A stretch of DNA of 64,000 bases, from the NCBI GenBank assembly GCA_038025085.1, contig CM076146.1, positions 11,718,001 to 11,782,000 of the forward strand. The letters run 5' to 3'. The notes under the pieces are model-generated. The model was not told the DNA's origin and searched no databases. It was given only the letters and a program-made list of their open reading frames with translations. Below are positions 34,586-45,286 of this stretch, one piece after another. This DNA comes from Tetragonia tetragonoides (taxonomy: Eukaryota > Streptophyta > Magnoliopsida > Caryophyllales > Aizoaceae). Made by a program: the position numbers and the translations under genes. The stretch's first letter is position 1. The number at the start of each line of letters is the position of its first letter.

Positions 34586-35520
34586 GCAGATTTACTGGGC
34601 TTAGAATAATTTTGACACTTTGGGTGACAAATATCATCGGGGCATATCTGGGCTCGTGTATTTGGGACCTGCAAAATAATTGGGTTAGTTTTACCTGAAA
34701 ATAATTGATACCGTAAGATGGGCCAACTGTTGAATTTTGAATTGGTGGGCCAAAGGAACTTGCTCCCAAAGTCGGGGCATATCTGGTCTTCGCCGCGAAC
34801 AAAGTGTGCGATAACGGATTTGGAGCTGGAAACAAAGTCGTGGGACAGCAGGGGGGCCGCACGCTTGGCTGTTGTTGGAAGGTTATTTCCATTCTTGGTT
34901 GTAGTTGGAAGGTCGCTTCTGGGCTTGATCATGAGTTCCGGGCTTGCTGGTTTCGATGGAGAGTGGGTAGACTCAAACCTGCAGTAAAAATATGCACATA
35001 GGGAAAAGATGCAATAGACATGCACGACCGACCATGATAAGATGCCCAAGACATGACATAGTAATATGCACGGGGCAAAGGGGAATTGACATGTAAACTC
35101 GCAGGGACTCAAGACACTGAGAAATTATGTACACATGCATGCCTTTGAAGGCGACTCTAGTACTTATGCAAACATGATATATGCAGACTCTATTGACTCA
35201 CACCTCCATGCGGCCTAGCCTAACATGCACGACTCTCCTATAGGGTCTGAAGAGGGTCTTCATATGGAAAATGTTTTGTGATCAAGAATTTCATTCCTGT
35301 GGTGATCTTGACAGAGTATGAGACAATAGGACAAGACTGGGTGCAGTCAAGGGAGAATCAGCCCCATTTTGATGTCTGGTTCTTGATGGTTATGACCTAC
35401 TCGAGGAGCTAGGATGTTGATGCAGAGGTACAAATTATCCTAACTTAAGGTATGGGGACGAAATGGACAACTTTGAACGTAGTGGACAAGAAAACGACTC
35501 ATTCTGGACGTTCCTCGAAA

Positions 35521-36225
35521 CCTGGACGTTGTATTCGAACGGGACTAGTAGAATTGGCATTGCTCTTCAATCTTGGGTGCTTGGTTAGGTACAATGCTTG
35601 CTTGAGTCTTCAAAAATCTGAATTCTCTTTGATTTCGGGAAAATATGTGCTCTCAATGCTCTCAAAATTATCAAATGATCAACCTCTCTCAAAAGAGGGT
35701 GAAAAGGAGTATTTATAGAGTTAGGGGACGGAATTAGGGGCTTAGGGTAAGAAACCGAGCGCCAAAACTCGGCCCAGCCAAAAAACAGGCCCAGCGGCCA
35801 CACGGAAGGCAGTTGGGGCCAGCGGCAGTGCCGCCGAGGCTCAGCGGCTGCCCAGAGGGCCCCCGCTGTCACGCTTGTGCCGCCGGACTGACAGCGTCAG
35901 CCGCTGGGCCCGGAGGCGCGCGTGTGCCGAGGTTTTTTGACTTTTTGTGATCAGTAAATTACGAAATTGCCCTTGGGCTGACCCAGGGGGTCGGGATTGA
36001 GCGGTTTCAACCCAAATCTTCGAGACGCGATGTCTCTTGATCCGGGAGCCTAATTGAGGCAAGGTCAAAGGCGTTGGAATCCTTGTAACAAGGGCAATCC
36101 AAAGACTGAGGTTTCAAGGAATTTGGTCTGGATTTCCGAGCAATGTCCTTTTCTACTTACGTCCATGTTAATCCATTACCATCATCATCGGGCGTTGCGG
36201 TGCCAGGGGATGAGAACCGATTAGG
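35521..36225 (-). repeat. Partial LTR copy of element 2 (3' LTR remnant)
   Basis: It matches 51969-52710 of the 5' LTR (shared ATTCGAACGGGACTAGTAGA, CAGCGGCCACACGGAAGGCA, GGTGCCAGGGGATGAGAACC) with a few indels in the AGCGGC-rich part. It stops at GATTAGG, so the TGTAGACAC terminus is missing, and it lacks the part matching 51148-51968. Confidence 0.8.
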
Positions 36226-36300
36226 TGCTTTATGTTAGAAAGAAAGAAAGAGTAGAAATAAAGAAAGAGTAGAGTCTTGACCGCCTGTGGTCAGGGTTAC

Positions 36301-36503
36301 CTGCTTTGCGGGTGCTAACGCGATGCTAATTTTAATAGCTTCGTCGTCAAAGAGGGTTGTGTAGCTCTGCTTTGCGGGTGGCAACGTAACGCTAATTTTA
36401 ATAGCCTCAACATCGAAGAGCGTTGCGTAGCTCTGCTTTGCGGGTGCCAACGTGACGCTAATTTTATAGCCTCAACATCGAAGAGCGTTGCGTAGCTCTG
36501 CTT
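36301..36503. repeat. 66 bp tandem repeat, three copies
   Basis: Units begin CTGCTTTGCGGGTG at 36301, about 36367 and about 36433, and share AACG.GACGCTAATTTTA, AGCCTCAACATCGAAGAGCG and TTGCGTAGCT. Noncoding, next to the LTR remnant. Confidence 0.88.
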
Positions 36504-36669
36504 CAGTGATGCATATGTCCTAGAAAATTGTGCCTGCAAAAAATTGATGGGATGCTGTGCTTGCGAAAATAAATGATACCGGGTCCCTAGGATAGGAAAC
36601 CAAGTTGTGGGGGCAAAAAAGTCATTTTGGGTGACACGCCCGAATCTCCCAGTCTTCTAACGGTCGAGA

Positions 36670-36915
36670 AATGCAATCCCGCGAGGAATTTGAACTTGGG
36701 AGCCCGCCCCGTGAGAGGCGGAAGAGAAAAGAGGTTCAGCGGCCATACGCAGGGCCGCCGAGTGCTGCGCGGCCTTATCGGGCCTGCTCAGCGGCTCAGG
36801 TGACGGTGCGGTGGTGCTAAGAGGGGCCGCGCGGCCTAGCCGCTCTGCCGCCGAAGCTAGCGGCCTGGCCGCCAGGGCCCGCGGCTGAGCCTGGGCGGCC
36901 TTGAACCGGGCCTCG
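36670..36915. repeat. GC-rich AGCGGC/GGCCGC cluster upstream of antisense gene 1
   Basis: Dense GCGGCC, AGCGGC and GCCGCC motifs, similar to the Tat LTR segments at 32515-32640, 35760-35900, 52240-52400 and 56820-57000 and to 38565-38700. It lies about 0.3 kb before the first ATG of the antisense gene. Confidence 0.6.
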
Positions 36916-37216
36916 GGGCCGGTTCAAAGGCGCGGATGGGGTTTAATTTGGGGAGAACCGAATTTTGGGTCATTTCTTCCCCAAAAATTCGAGAGTCTCT
37001 CTCTCTACCTCCATTGCTGCCCAAACTTCATTTCTTGCTAAAAATTGCTCCTTTTTGCTTGCATTTGCATAGTCTTTGCATAATTTGAAGTTTATTTGTG
37101 ATTTCTCACAAATTTGGGGTGAATTTGAGAGTGAATTTTTGAAACTCTTGGAGAGAGAAAATCTTGTCTTCTCCGTTTTTGCTTGTTGTTCTTGCTTGCT
37201 TGGCTCATCCTTCTTC

Positions 37217-38108
37217 ATGGCTCCAAAATTGGCAAGGCAGAGGAGTAGGAGGACCGAGGTGCGGGATGAGTGTTGGGGGGAAGTCCCCATGACGGAGGAC
37301 CTTGATGAGGACATCCGGCCTTCCTCTTCCAGTTGGGCATCCAGGGCTAAACTCGTAATTTTACCAATATGTGCAATGCTTTGTCGTTTTGCATGCTTGT
37401 ACTGACTTTTCTTTGCGTAGATTGACCGTGAGCAGACCGAGAAAGTCTTCAGGATGATGCATGCCATGAAGTCCTGGATATCTCGAGCTCTTTCGAGGGG
37501 TACTTGCTCAAGAGTTGACTTGGACAAGGTAAACTTGATTTTGCATTTTCAAAGTTACATGCTTTGAGAAACGTATCTTATATATTTGGTGGGGTGCAGG
37601 TTGAGTACCGTTGACCCCTTCCTCGTCGGTCACGACAGGTAGTATTGTCAGATGATGAGGTCGTGAGCTCTCCTGAGCGTAGCCCTCGGGCGGGAGGAGC
37701 CCTCGGAGGGAGAGTCCTAGGAGAGAGAGTGTGCCTGCACATCGGACAGACCATCCTGGTGGGAGTAAAATGACTCCGTTTGTGGAGCCTACTCCTATAC
37801 CTATGCCGATGTATCCTTCTTATCCCGGGTATGCGGGGTATCCTTCATATGGCAGTCTTTATTACCAGCCTCCTGTCCCTGCTCCTATGATGCCTACCAT
37901 GCCTCCTCGTTCTTTGTGGGGGTATGATTCGAGTTATGCTGGGGAGGGGTGCTCGTACCGGGAGCCTGCCCGACATTCTTCCTTTGACCCTAGTCAGGTC
38001 GTGGCGTCTATCTTTGGTGACGAGCCGCGGAGATCGGAGGATCACTTTGAGGTGCTCCGTACTGATGCTGGTGCGGGTGATGATTTTTATGATAATGTAT
38101 TTGTGTGA
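37217..38108 (+). pseudogene. Antisense gene 1 of Tat element 2, unknown function, broken
   Basis: Exons with good borders: 37217-37354 (MAPKLARQRSRRTEVRDE..., acidic middle, donor GTAATT), 37421-37528 (IDREQTEKVFRMMHAMKSW, donor GTAAAC), then from 37600 after TGCAG. The third exon hits TGA at 37612-37614 and needs a one-base shift to enter the long final frame. That frame has an Arg/Ser/Pro stretch (SPRRESPRRESVPAHR), a Tyr/Pro-rich segment (YPSYPGYAGYPSYG, PMMPTMPPRSLWGYDSSYAG) and an acidic tail ending DDFYDNVFV at 38108. I do not recognise the family. It runs opposite to element 2 gag-pol, immediately before the larger antisense gene, and may be an accessory or gag-like antisense ORF of this lineage. 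Spliced structure is inferred. Confidence 0.5.
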
Positions 38109-38754
38109 AATACATTCTAAACATTTGTGTTGAACAAACATTCGGACTTTGCTTCTAAATATTGCTTATTTATTAGTCCCTGCATATAATTAGGCTAAAT
38201 GCGAATGCACAAGTAGTCAAGCAAAAGCGCAAGCAATAGCCATGTAGCAAAAAATGGTACAACCAAAAAGTTAAAATTGGGTGTACCTTATCCCCCCTAA
38301 AATAAAATGAAAAAAAGGAAAGGGGTGCAAAAATAAAATGAAAATAATAAGTAAAAAGGGATTAATAAAAAGACATAAAAAGGAAAAGATGATAATCATC
38401 CAAAAAGAAATAATGAATTGTGGAGCTTCCATAAATAATAAGAAAATAATAGCAAATAGAAATAATAGCAAAAATAGGAAATTGAGATAAATTGGAGTCC
38501 AAAACCGTTAAGGAAAGTGTCCAAACCGGAGAAAAGAGGGTTGTCTCGAGAAAATAGCCCGGCGGCCAAAGGGAGGCGTCCAGCGACACGCGCGAAGGAG
38601 TGGGGGCAAAAATAGGGGCCGCCAGACTCAGCGGCTGTGCCAGGGGGCCTTGGCTGCACTATCGGGGCCGCTGAGCCTTCAGCGGCTGTCCCAGGGGCCG
38701 CTGAAGCCCCTTTTTGACGGGTTGCGTTATTTTTTCGTCTTTTTCGTGCGAGCC

Positions 38755-38762
38755 CTATATAA
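38755..38762 (+). promoter_or_regulatory. TATA box for the antisense PMD/DUF7745-like gene
   Basis: CTATATAA lies 101 bp before the ATG at 38863, just downstream of a GC-rich AGCGGCTGTCCCAGGGGCC cluster (38565-38700). A purine-rich leader (AGAGAGAGAAACC) precedes the ATG. The arrangement mirrors the LTR promoters of the Tat elements, but on the opposite strand. Confidence 0.55.
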
Positions 38763-41608
38763 GCCTTGGGTTAGTCCGGTTTTGGGACATCACCTTCATA
38801 ATTTACTAGTAATAGAGAGCTTTTTAGAGAGAGAAACCTCCCCATTAATCTAGATTTCAACCATGACAAGCTTTGAAGTTAAATTTGATAAGTGGTTACA
38901 ATCTATGACCCCCGAGGAGAGGATGAGACTTGTGCCTTTCCCATTGAATGCTCTCTTCCACTTGAAGCAAGTTCAAATCGTTTGGAACCTTCTCGAGGCC
39001 GCCGTTAAATTTTGGGATGACAAACTCCATGTTTTTAGATTTGAGTATAATGAATTGTGCCCTCTTCCCGAAGAATTTGCCGCCATACTTGGATTCCCTC
39101 ATGATCAAGCTCCCGCTACTCCATGGCTCGGGGCCAACCTTGAAGGTTACTATAAAAGGTATCTTGGCCTATCCCCAACACAAGCCTCCTCCGTTGCTAG
39201 GAGTGGTGAGTTAGACCTCAATGGTGTGATTGACATCTTTTTCCCCAAGATAAGGGATGATCGCGATGAGACGTATTATAGACGTGCTTTTATCTTATGT
39301 CTCTTGCATAGGTACCTCTTTGTTGGTGGAGGTAATAATGGTAAAACTTGTATGCTTAGAATTTTGAGCAAATTCAAACGATTTTACCCCTATGTCTCTT
39401 GTTCTTGGTGAAACTTTAATTTGTTTGGACCGCAAGAAACAAGAGCCGTCCCCTGGCGGATGGACGGGAAGCCCTCTTCTCCTTCAAGTGAGTGCTTGAA
39501 TAAATTGCTTTGATAAAGTTTGAATCTTTAATGGATATCTAACTTTATGTTTTGCCTTGTTGTTTTTTTTGTAGATATGGCTCCTGGAGCATATGTGCTT
39601 CATTGAGAGGCTGGCTAATGTGCTCAAATATCAACCAAAGCAGTTTCCTGCTCGTCGAAGGCTTTATTATGAATCCACCATTGCTGAATGGCGCGGGTAC
39701 CTTAAAGCTTTCCCTTTGCTAAGATGGACTGTCAAGTGGTGGGACCTAAAATCCGCAATTGGATGTAGCAAGTAAACGGGATATTATCAAGTCCTTGGCC
39801 TTCATAACTTGACTTACATATTTCCTAGCCGTATCATGCGGCAATATTGGAAACGCCAAATTATCCCACAAAAGGATAGTGTTGCTCCTGCTATAAGGGC
39901 TTTGACAATTAGCATGGTGAGATCCTGGGAGTGTGCATGCACTACAAGAAAATGGACCTGAGCCAACGAATTTGTGCCAACACTTTTGAAAATGTTGGGA
40001 AAAATAAGTTGTGCCAACACTTTTAGTAGCGTTGGAGTAACTATAGATCTATGACAACACTTATTTTAAAAGTGTTGGCATTCATCAATTATAATTATAA
40101 TTTTTATTAAAGTAAATAGACCAGGATTTGAGCCAACACTTTTTAATGAAAACTTATGTTGCCTCAAATGTCAAGAAACCGGGAGAATTTCCCTTTAAAA
40201 TTTTGTAAATTTTACTATTCATTTCAACATTTCATTTCCCTCTCACAAACGTTACAAACATTTCATTTTCCTCTGACAAGTCACAAACATTTCATTTCCA
40301 CTCGGCCCTCACAAAAAAATTCTAGGCAAGTCTTCTAGATGCTCTATCACCGACTATGTTCATTCTAGCTCTGGGAAATTCTTCTGATCTAGTTGCTCAG
40401 CCTTAATCTTAAGTCTCGTCTTTCTCCTTATCAAAAAAAAAAAAAAAAAAAAATTCTCGTCTCTCTAATCTCTCTAATTCAGCCCAAATCTTCTCCAGTC
40501 AACAAAGAAGCTGTCTCTCTCTTTCACACTCGCGATTTTGGTATCAACAAGGAAGCGACTACTTCTCTTGTCTCATAATTCCTCAGGTATCAATTTCTTC
40601 GCATCATACTTGTTAATTTTAGTGTTTTTTACTTGTCAATTTGTTCTCAATTTGTATACTTAGGAACCCTAGCAGCAATTGTTTTTTCTTCTTTTGATAA
40701 TTATAACCCTAGAAGCAATTAGGAGAGGAGAGAGAAAAAGGGTGAACTTTTTTTAGGGTTTTCGCCTAATTTGCTAAGATTTTCGGGTAATTTGTTAGGG
40801 CCTCGTGATATCCTATACCAGCGGGATGAAATTGAACCGAACTATGCTTCCTATGTCAGTGAGAGAACGTTAGTAATATAGTAATGAACAAGACACAATA
40901 TAGATATAATAGAGTAAAAGATTAGCAAATTGGCTTCAAAATAATAGTCAAATCTTTATCAATCATACTCCTGTCTCAGCTCAGCCTTTGATTTGTTTGT
41001 TTGAGGGTGGTGGGTAAATGTGCAAAATTAATGTTTGGGGTGGTGGGTAAATGTGCAAAATAATAATTTATTTATATAATTATATCCATATTGGATTAGT
41101 TATCAGTACAAGGTTTGCTTTTCTGTTCGTTTTGTTTAGTTTGCTTGTTCCTTTTTTTCTTTAATTTTTTTTTTTTGGGTGCTAACTATTTTGTAGGTAT
41201 GTTTGTGCTGCTGTAGCAGTGCTACTGCTGGTGCTGCTACAGCAGTGCTGGTGGTGATGTGTATTATAATTTTCAAGCGTAACTTAATTCTATAGTGAAG
41301 GGGTGCATTAGTATAAAGTATTGATGTAGTCTCTATATTTTAGTTTGAGCTTATTAGTACTAATGAGCATTGTTTGTCTTTTTTTTTTTTTTTTTTTTTT
41401 GAGGTGTAATCAGCAACTTCACTATGTCAAATGTCTGAATGTTGTAGTTTATATTGCACTAAGTTGGTGAGGTTGATTATTGTGCAAGTGTTGACAATAC
41501 TTGCATCTCTGTCCTAAGAAGACTAGAGCTACTCGTTGTCGTTCATCAAGCACCAGGTCCCTCTCTCTCATATTTGATGTTTGTGAGCTTGTTTTTCTGT
41601 TCATCATG

Positions 41609-41911
41609 TTGCACATGTATTATGTAAAAGAATTGACAGTGAGTCATAATGTGGTGGTTTGGTTTTGGAATTAAAAAAATGTTGTAATTTGATATATGCT
41701 AGTATGAAATGTAGCGCAAGTGCCAATGAAACTGTACTTTGTGTATCGTGAAACGGTATATGTTGCACATATATTATGTAAAAGAATTGACAGTGAGTCA
41801 TTATTGGTGGTTTTGTTTTGGAAAAAAAAAAGTTGTAATTTGATATGTGCTAGTATGAAATGTAGCGCAAGTGCCAATGAAGCTGTACTTTGTGTATCGT
41901 GAAATGGGTAT
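41609..41911. repeat. ~150 bp tandem duplication inside the CACTA element
   Basis: Two adjacent units at about 41609-41759 and 41761-41911 share TGTAAAAGAATTGACAGTGA, GAAATGTAGCGCAAGTGCCA and CTGTACTTTGTGTATCGTGA with few differences. Noncoding. Confidence 0.85.
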
Positions 41912-42436
41912 ATGTTGGTTATTGTGGTCTTTCATGGTTGAGCGGAGTTCTGAGTGACTAATTAGTTTTGTGGAAGTGTATAGATGTGTTCTTTGTTTAG
42001 CCTTTTGAGCTAAGCCAAATTGGATTATTTTAAGAGGGGTTAAATAGCCGAAGGGTTTTAAGTTCAAATATCATATATCTGATTATTTAAGTTCATGTAA
42101 GATGAGTTATTATTAAAAAAATCAAAGGAATATAAAACTGTATTTTTTTTTGTCACCTAAAAATCAAACACACCTTGCTACTGCTGGGGGCTTGTTAAAA
42201 TGGATTTGATAAGACAGATGCACAAGTTACGCTTCTCAAACTGATATTTGGTTATTTATCATGATTTCCCTGATTGTTGCATGTTTACTAAAAGCTTGTT
42301 GCAATGTTTCAATAAGTTGAGGTTGTGGAGGGTTCTCTGAAGATTTTGTGCGTCACTTGTTTAAAATTTTAGTGCTGTTTTAATTTGGTGTAATGTAGCA
42401 TTCTGAATTATTTATTCTGATAAACTATGTCAGAAG

Positions 42437-42682
42437 ATGGATCCAAATTGGATGAACTTACACAGACAATCTAATGAGTTTAAGAGGTCTCTAAATGCAT
42501 TTCTTGATGATTATTCTTTTAAGAATGCGGTTGGGGATCAAGTACCTTGTCCTTATAAAAAGTGTAGAACGCGTTTTTGGCTTGGTAGAGAGGATGTATA
42601 TGATCATTTAATTGTTGATGGCTTTATGAGGGATTTTGAGCTACGGGTTTTGGAAAGGGAGCAATTAGATCTTTGTTTATAA
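42437..42682 (+). pseudogene. Transposase-associated domain of a CACTA TNPD-like protein
   Basis: An 81-residue ORF starting MDPNWMNLHRQS, with VPCPYKKCRTRF and DVYDHLIVDGFMRDFELRV. This matches the N-terminal Transpos_assoc domain (W-M near the start, CP..KC pair, HL...GF) that precedes the TNP2 transposase in autonomous CACTA elements. It ends in a stop at 42682, probably at or near an exon border (GTAGAACATTTG follows), and no catalytic domain follows. Same strand as the element, and evidence that the copy derives from an autonomous CACTA by internal loss. Confidence 0.75.
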
Positions 42683-44869
42683 CCTCCATCCTATCCAATT
42701 GGTTTTTTGTAGAACATTTGTGATAAAAATCAGGGAAATCGCATGATGCAAAGTATTAATCACACGGCAGGACCTATAAGCTTTGCAAGGGTATATCACA
42801 ATTTGGTAAGACAAGAAAAAAGACTATTGGTTTTCATATTAGTAATATGTTGATGTTTGTGGGCTCTCTTCTGATTTTGGCATGTGAATCTTTTAAAGTA
42901 GTCTCACAAATGATTTGTCACATGCATACCTCTCAGTCAACCAAAGATGAAACATGATCCATCAATTGTTGACAGAGGCTACTTCAAATGGCTCCAAATG
43001 CAACTCCAGAGATGTTGACAAAGACTATTAAGTCATCAATTGTTGTCAACCAAAATTCAGTAACAGATGACACATCAACAAGAGGATGGTCATGTAAGCC
43101 TGTAAGGTATGTATCTTAATACTACATATTTGATCCTTTTAAACTTATTCTTCTCCCGACAAGATTGCTTGTAATCCCTTTTCCCTTCTTTCTTTCACCT
43201 TTTCTTCTTATGGCTTATGATTTTTGATATTGGGCAATATGTTTATTACGAACATAAGATTCCAGACAGTTCAGAGAGAGTAATAACCACTCACACTACT
43301 CTTGTTTGTGCCAGAGGCACAATCATGTTGGCTGACTGTTATGTATTGTTGGGATCTATTTAGTTCTTTAGCTTTATGCTTGTTCAATGAGTAAGCGTAG
43401 TGGTGATGCCCTGCAATTTAGTTGGGATAGTTGGAAATTGGTTGTAGTTCTATTTTCAACAGGTTTTTGAAAGTCAGATTTTTTGGGATATCCGTTTTAC
43501 AGAGGAAACTCTGCCTGATTTTAGCCGTGTTTTTATTTATTTTAGAGTTTTATTATTTGTATGAAATTTCAGGGTATTACAAATTGCTTTAGTGTACTGT
43601 ATTTGTGTTTTTATTTTGCACCACAAAATAAAATTTTATTAAGGCAACTTATTGCCAAAAAAATCAAGTCTAGTGTACTGTGTTTGTAATATTCTGAATA
43701 TCAATGGGACATTATATACTTCAAACTGAAGTTGTATAATAAACTGATGTTTGTTTTATTTTTGTGTAGGTTTTCGATGGCTTCTTTTTTGAAGGAAAGT
43801 AAAGTAGTGTTGGGTGCTTGAGAAATCGTTTTGGGTCACTTTATGGATTTCTCACCTTTTGGAGCATTCAACTTTATGTATTGAGAATATTATGTTGTGG
43901 GAATATTATGTAGTGAAAAGTGATAAATTAGAATATGTACTTTAAATACTATTTTTTGTGAATATATTAAATCTTTATGTTGATTATTGCAATTATCAAA
44001 GACTTCACAGGTGCCATAAGACTAGAGAATCAACATTTATGTACAACATCACATGAATCAAATGAAAGTGTTGGCATGGGGGGGAAACGTGGTCTTCATT
44101 TGTCCTTCAATTACTTAAAAGTGTTGGCATATTACATTAAACTCGCTGCCTTACTTTGCAATGTAAAAGTGTTGGCATAGATTTTTTTTTTTTTGGCAAC
44201 ACTAGTTTGAAAGTGTTGGCATAGATAGTTTCTGGTGACACTATTTTGAAAGTGTTGGCACAACCTTCAAAAGTGTTAGCACAGATCTAAGCCAACGCCA
44301 CTCAAAATCAACGCCTTGAAAAGTGTTGGCTAAAGTTTTTGACAACACTTTCTGAACATTTGCCAACACTTTTGGGGCGTTGTCTAACCTCATTTTTCTT
44401 GTAGTGATGGGATCGTCGCCCTAAGTGGACTATTCCTCACATCAAGGCCCCTACGGTCATATCTTTGGCTTATGAAGCTGGGATGGACTGTAAGACCGCG
44501 GAAGGCCATTGTGCATGCAGGAAATCTGAACAGGGCGATCTTAAGGCCCAATCGGTCAAGGCTAGCTTAAGGCTTTCCAACCCTAATGATCCTTAAGGGA
44601 AGGGTAAGCAAAAGGGAGTCAAGCATGTGAAAAGTGTCCTCAACCCGAAGGCCAAGAAAGCTTTACCAAAGATTACTACCAAACCGCAAGCGGAGCCCCA
44701 AATTCGGGCCAATGATCATGAGGTCTCTTCAAGCGTCCCTCTAATGGAGATTGAAAAATAAGAGCCTTTGGTTCGAGAGAGATGGGCTCCCAAGAAACGC
44801 GAAGTGGAAGGCCCAAAGGTAGATGAGCCCATAGAGGATGCAGTCCCTACCACCGAAGCTACGGAGTAG

Positions 44870-45286
44870 TCTATTAAGGAAATCCCCTTTTGGAGCATGT
44901 CTAGCTTAGGATTGCCTTTTATTTGCTTTAAATTCAATAAGGGTGATGTGCCCCTTCTTTAGATTTAGATTTAATTTTTGCCTTAATATTTTGGGAATTG
45001 CCAAGTCTTTGTAATTGACTTTATTATTATTTATGGAGACATGCTCATTTTAATATTGCAACCTCGTGTTTATTATATGCATATATTTTAACAACTTTTG
45101 AACGCGAATATGATGAAGGGGCCGGGCCCAATTGCAATTGGGTTGTCTTACGTATCCTTTTAGGGAAATCAGCCCGCTCGTAGTTCTTATCCGTTTTTTT
45201 TTTAAACATTAAATCCCTTTTTTTTTTTTTTCGGGATTAGGTAGCCTTGTATAGGCCTCTCGAAAGTGTTATATTGGGTGTCTTGC
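44870..45286. other. Spacer between the convergent antisense gene and integrase
   Basis: The 3' ends of the antisense gene and the sense gag-pol face each other here. The DNA is AT-rich with T runs at 45196-45230. No coding sequence is seen; it would hold the 3' UTRs of both transcripts. Confidence 0.55.

Larger units (their letters stand above)
33276..35520 (-). other. 3' region of Tat element 1, dominated by tandem repeats
   Basis: No protein gene is supported. It holds a two-unit ~175 bp repeat (about 33545-33840, sharing ACAGTGACTAA and CGAGATTC.GTCCCTG), a ~63 bp repeat (33900-34201) and a ~12 bp minisatellite (34198-34585). 34600-35520 is low-copy-looking sequence. A minus-strand frame is open over 34150-35112 but is driven by the minisatellite. 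Confidence 0.65.
39940..44406 (+). mobile_element. CACTA (En/Spm-type) transposon, non-autonomous, 4467 bp
   Basis: The left end CACTACAAGAAAA and right end TTTTTCTTGTAGTG are perfect terminal inverted repeats; the 3 bp duplication ATG flanks both sides (39937-39939, 44407-44409). Subterminal regions carry many AGTGTTGGCA/TGCCAACACT motifs (39975-40150; 44065-44385), the expected transposase-binding arrays. The 5' part has a leader with a possible exon (CATAATTCCTCAG|GTATC near 40573). Only a transposase-associated domain remains (42437-42682); no TNP2 catalytic region is visible. It would depend on an autonomous relative. Confidence 0.95.
38863..44869 (+). pseudogene. Antisense PMD/DUF7745-like gene of Tat element 2, split by a CACTA transposon
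   Basis: An ATG at 38863 opens a gene on the strand opposite to element 2 gag-pol. Exon 1 (38863-39487) has LFHLKQVQIVWNLLEAAVKFWD, FRFEYNELCPLPEEFAAILGF and RRAFILCLLHRYLF, the hallmarks of the plant mobile domain-like DUF7745 family seen in retroelements. Donor CAA|GTGAGT; exon 2 starts at 39575 (IWLLEHMCFIERL), running through RRLYYESTIAEWR and RIMRQYWKRQ to 39939. The frame resumes after the transposon at 44410 (DRRPKWTIPHIKAP). Lesions: a one-base frameshift near 39390, TAA at 39773-39775, the 4467 bp insertion, and TAA at 44597 and 44759. The final TAG is near 44869. The Lys/Pro-rich tail is basic. The molecular role of the domain is unknown. Confidence 0.75.

Noticed and set aside
38863..39411. 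DUF7745/PMD-like ORF as an independent host gene
   Set aside because: It lies between integrase and an LTR remnant of a Tat element and carries several lesions, so element cargo is the better explanation.
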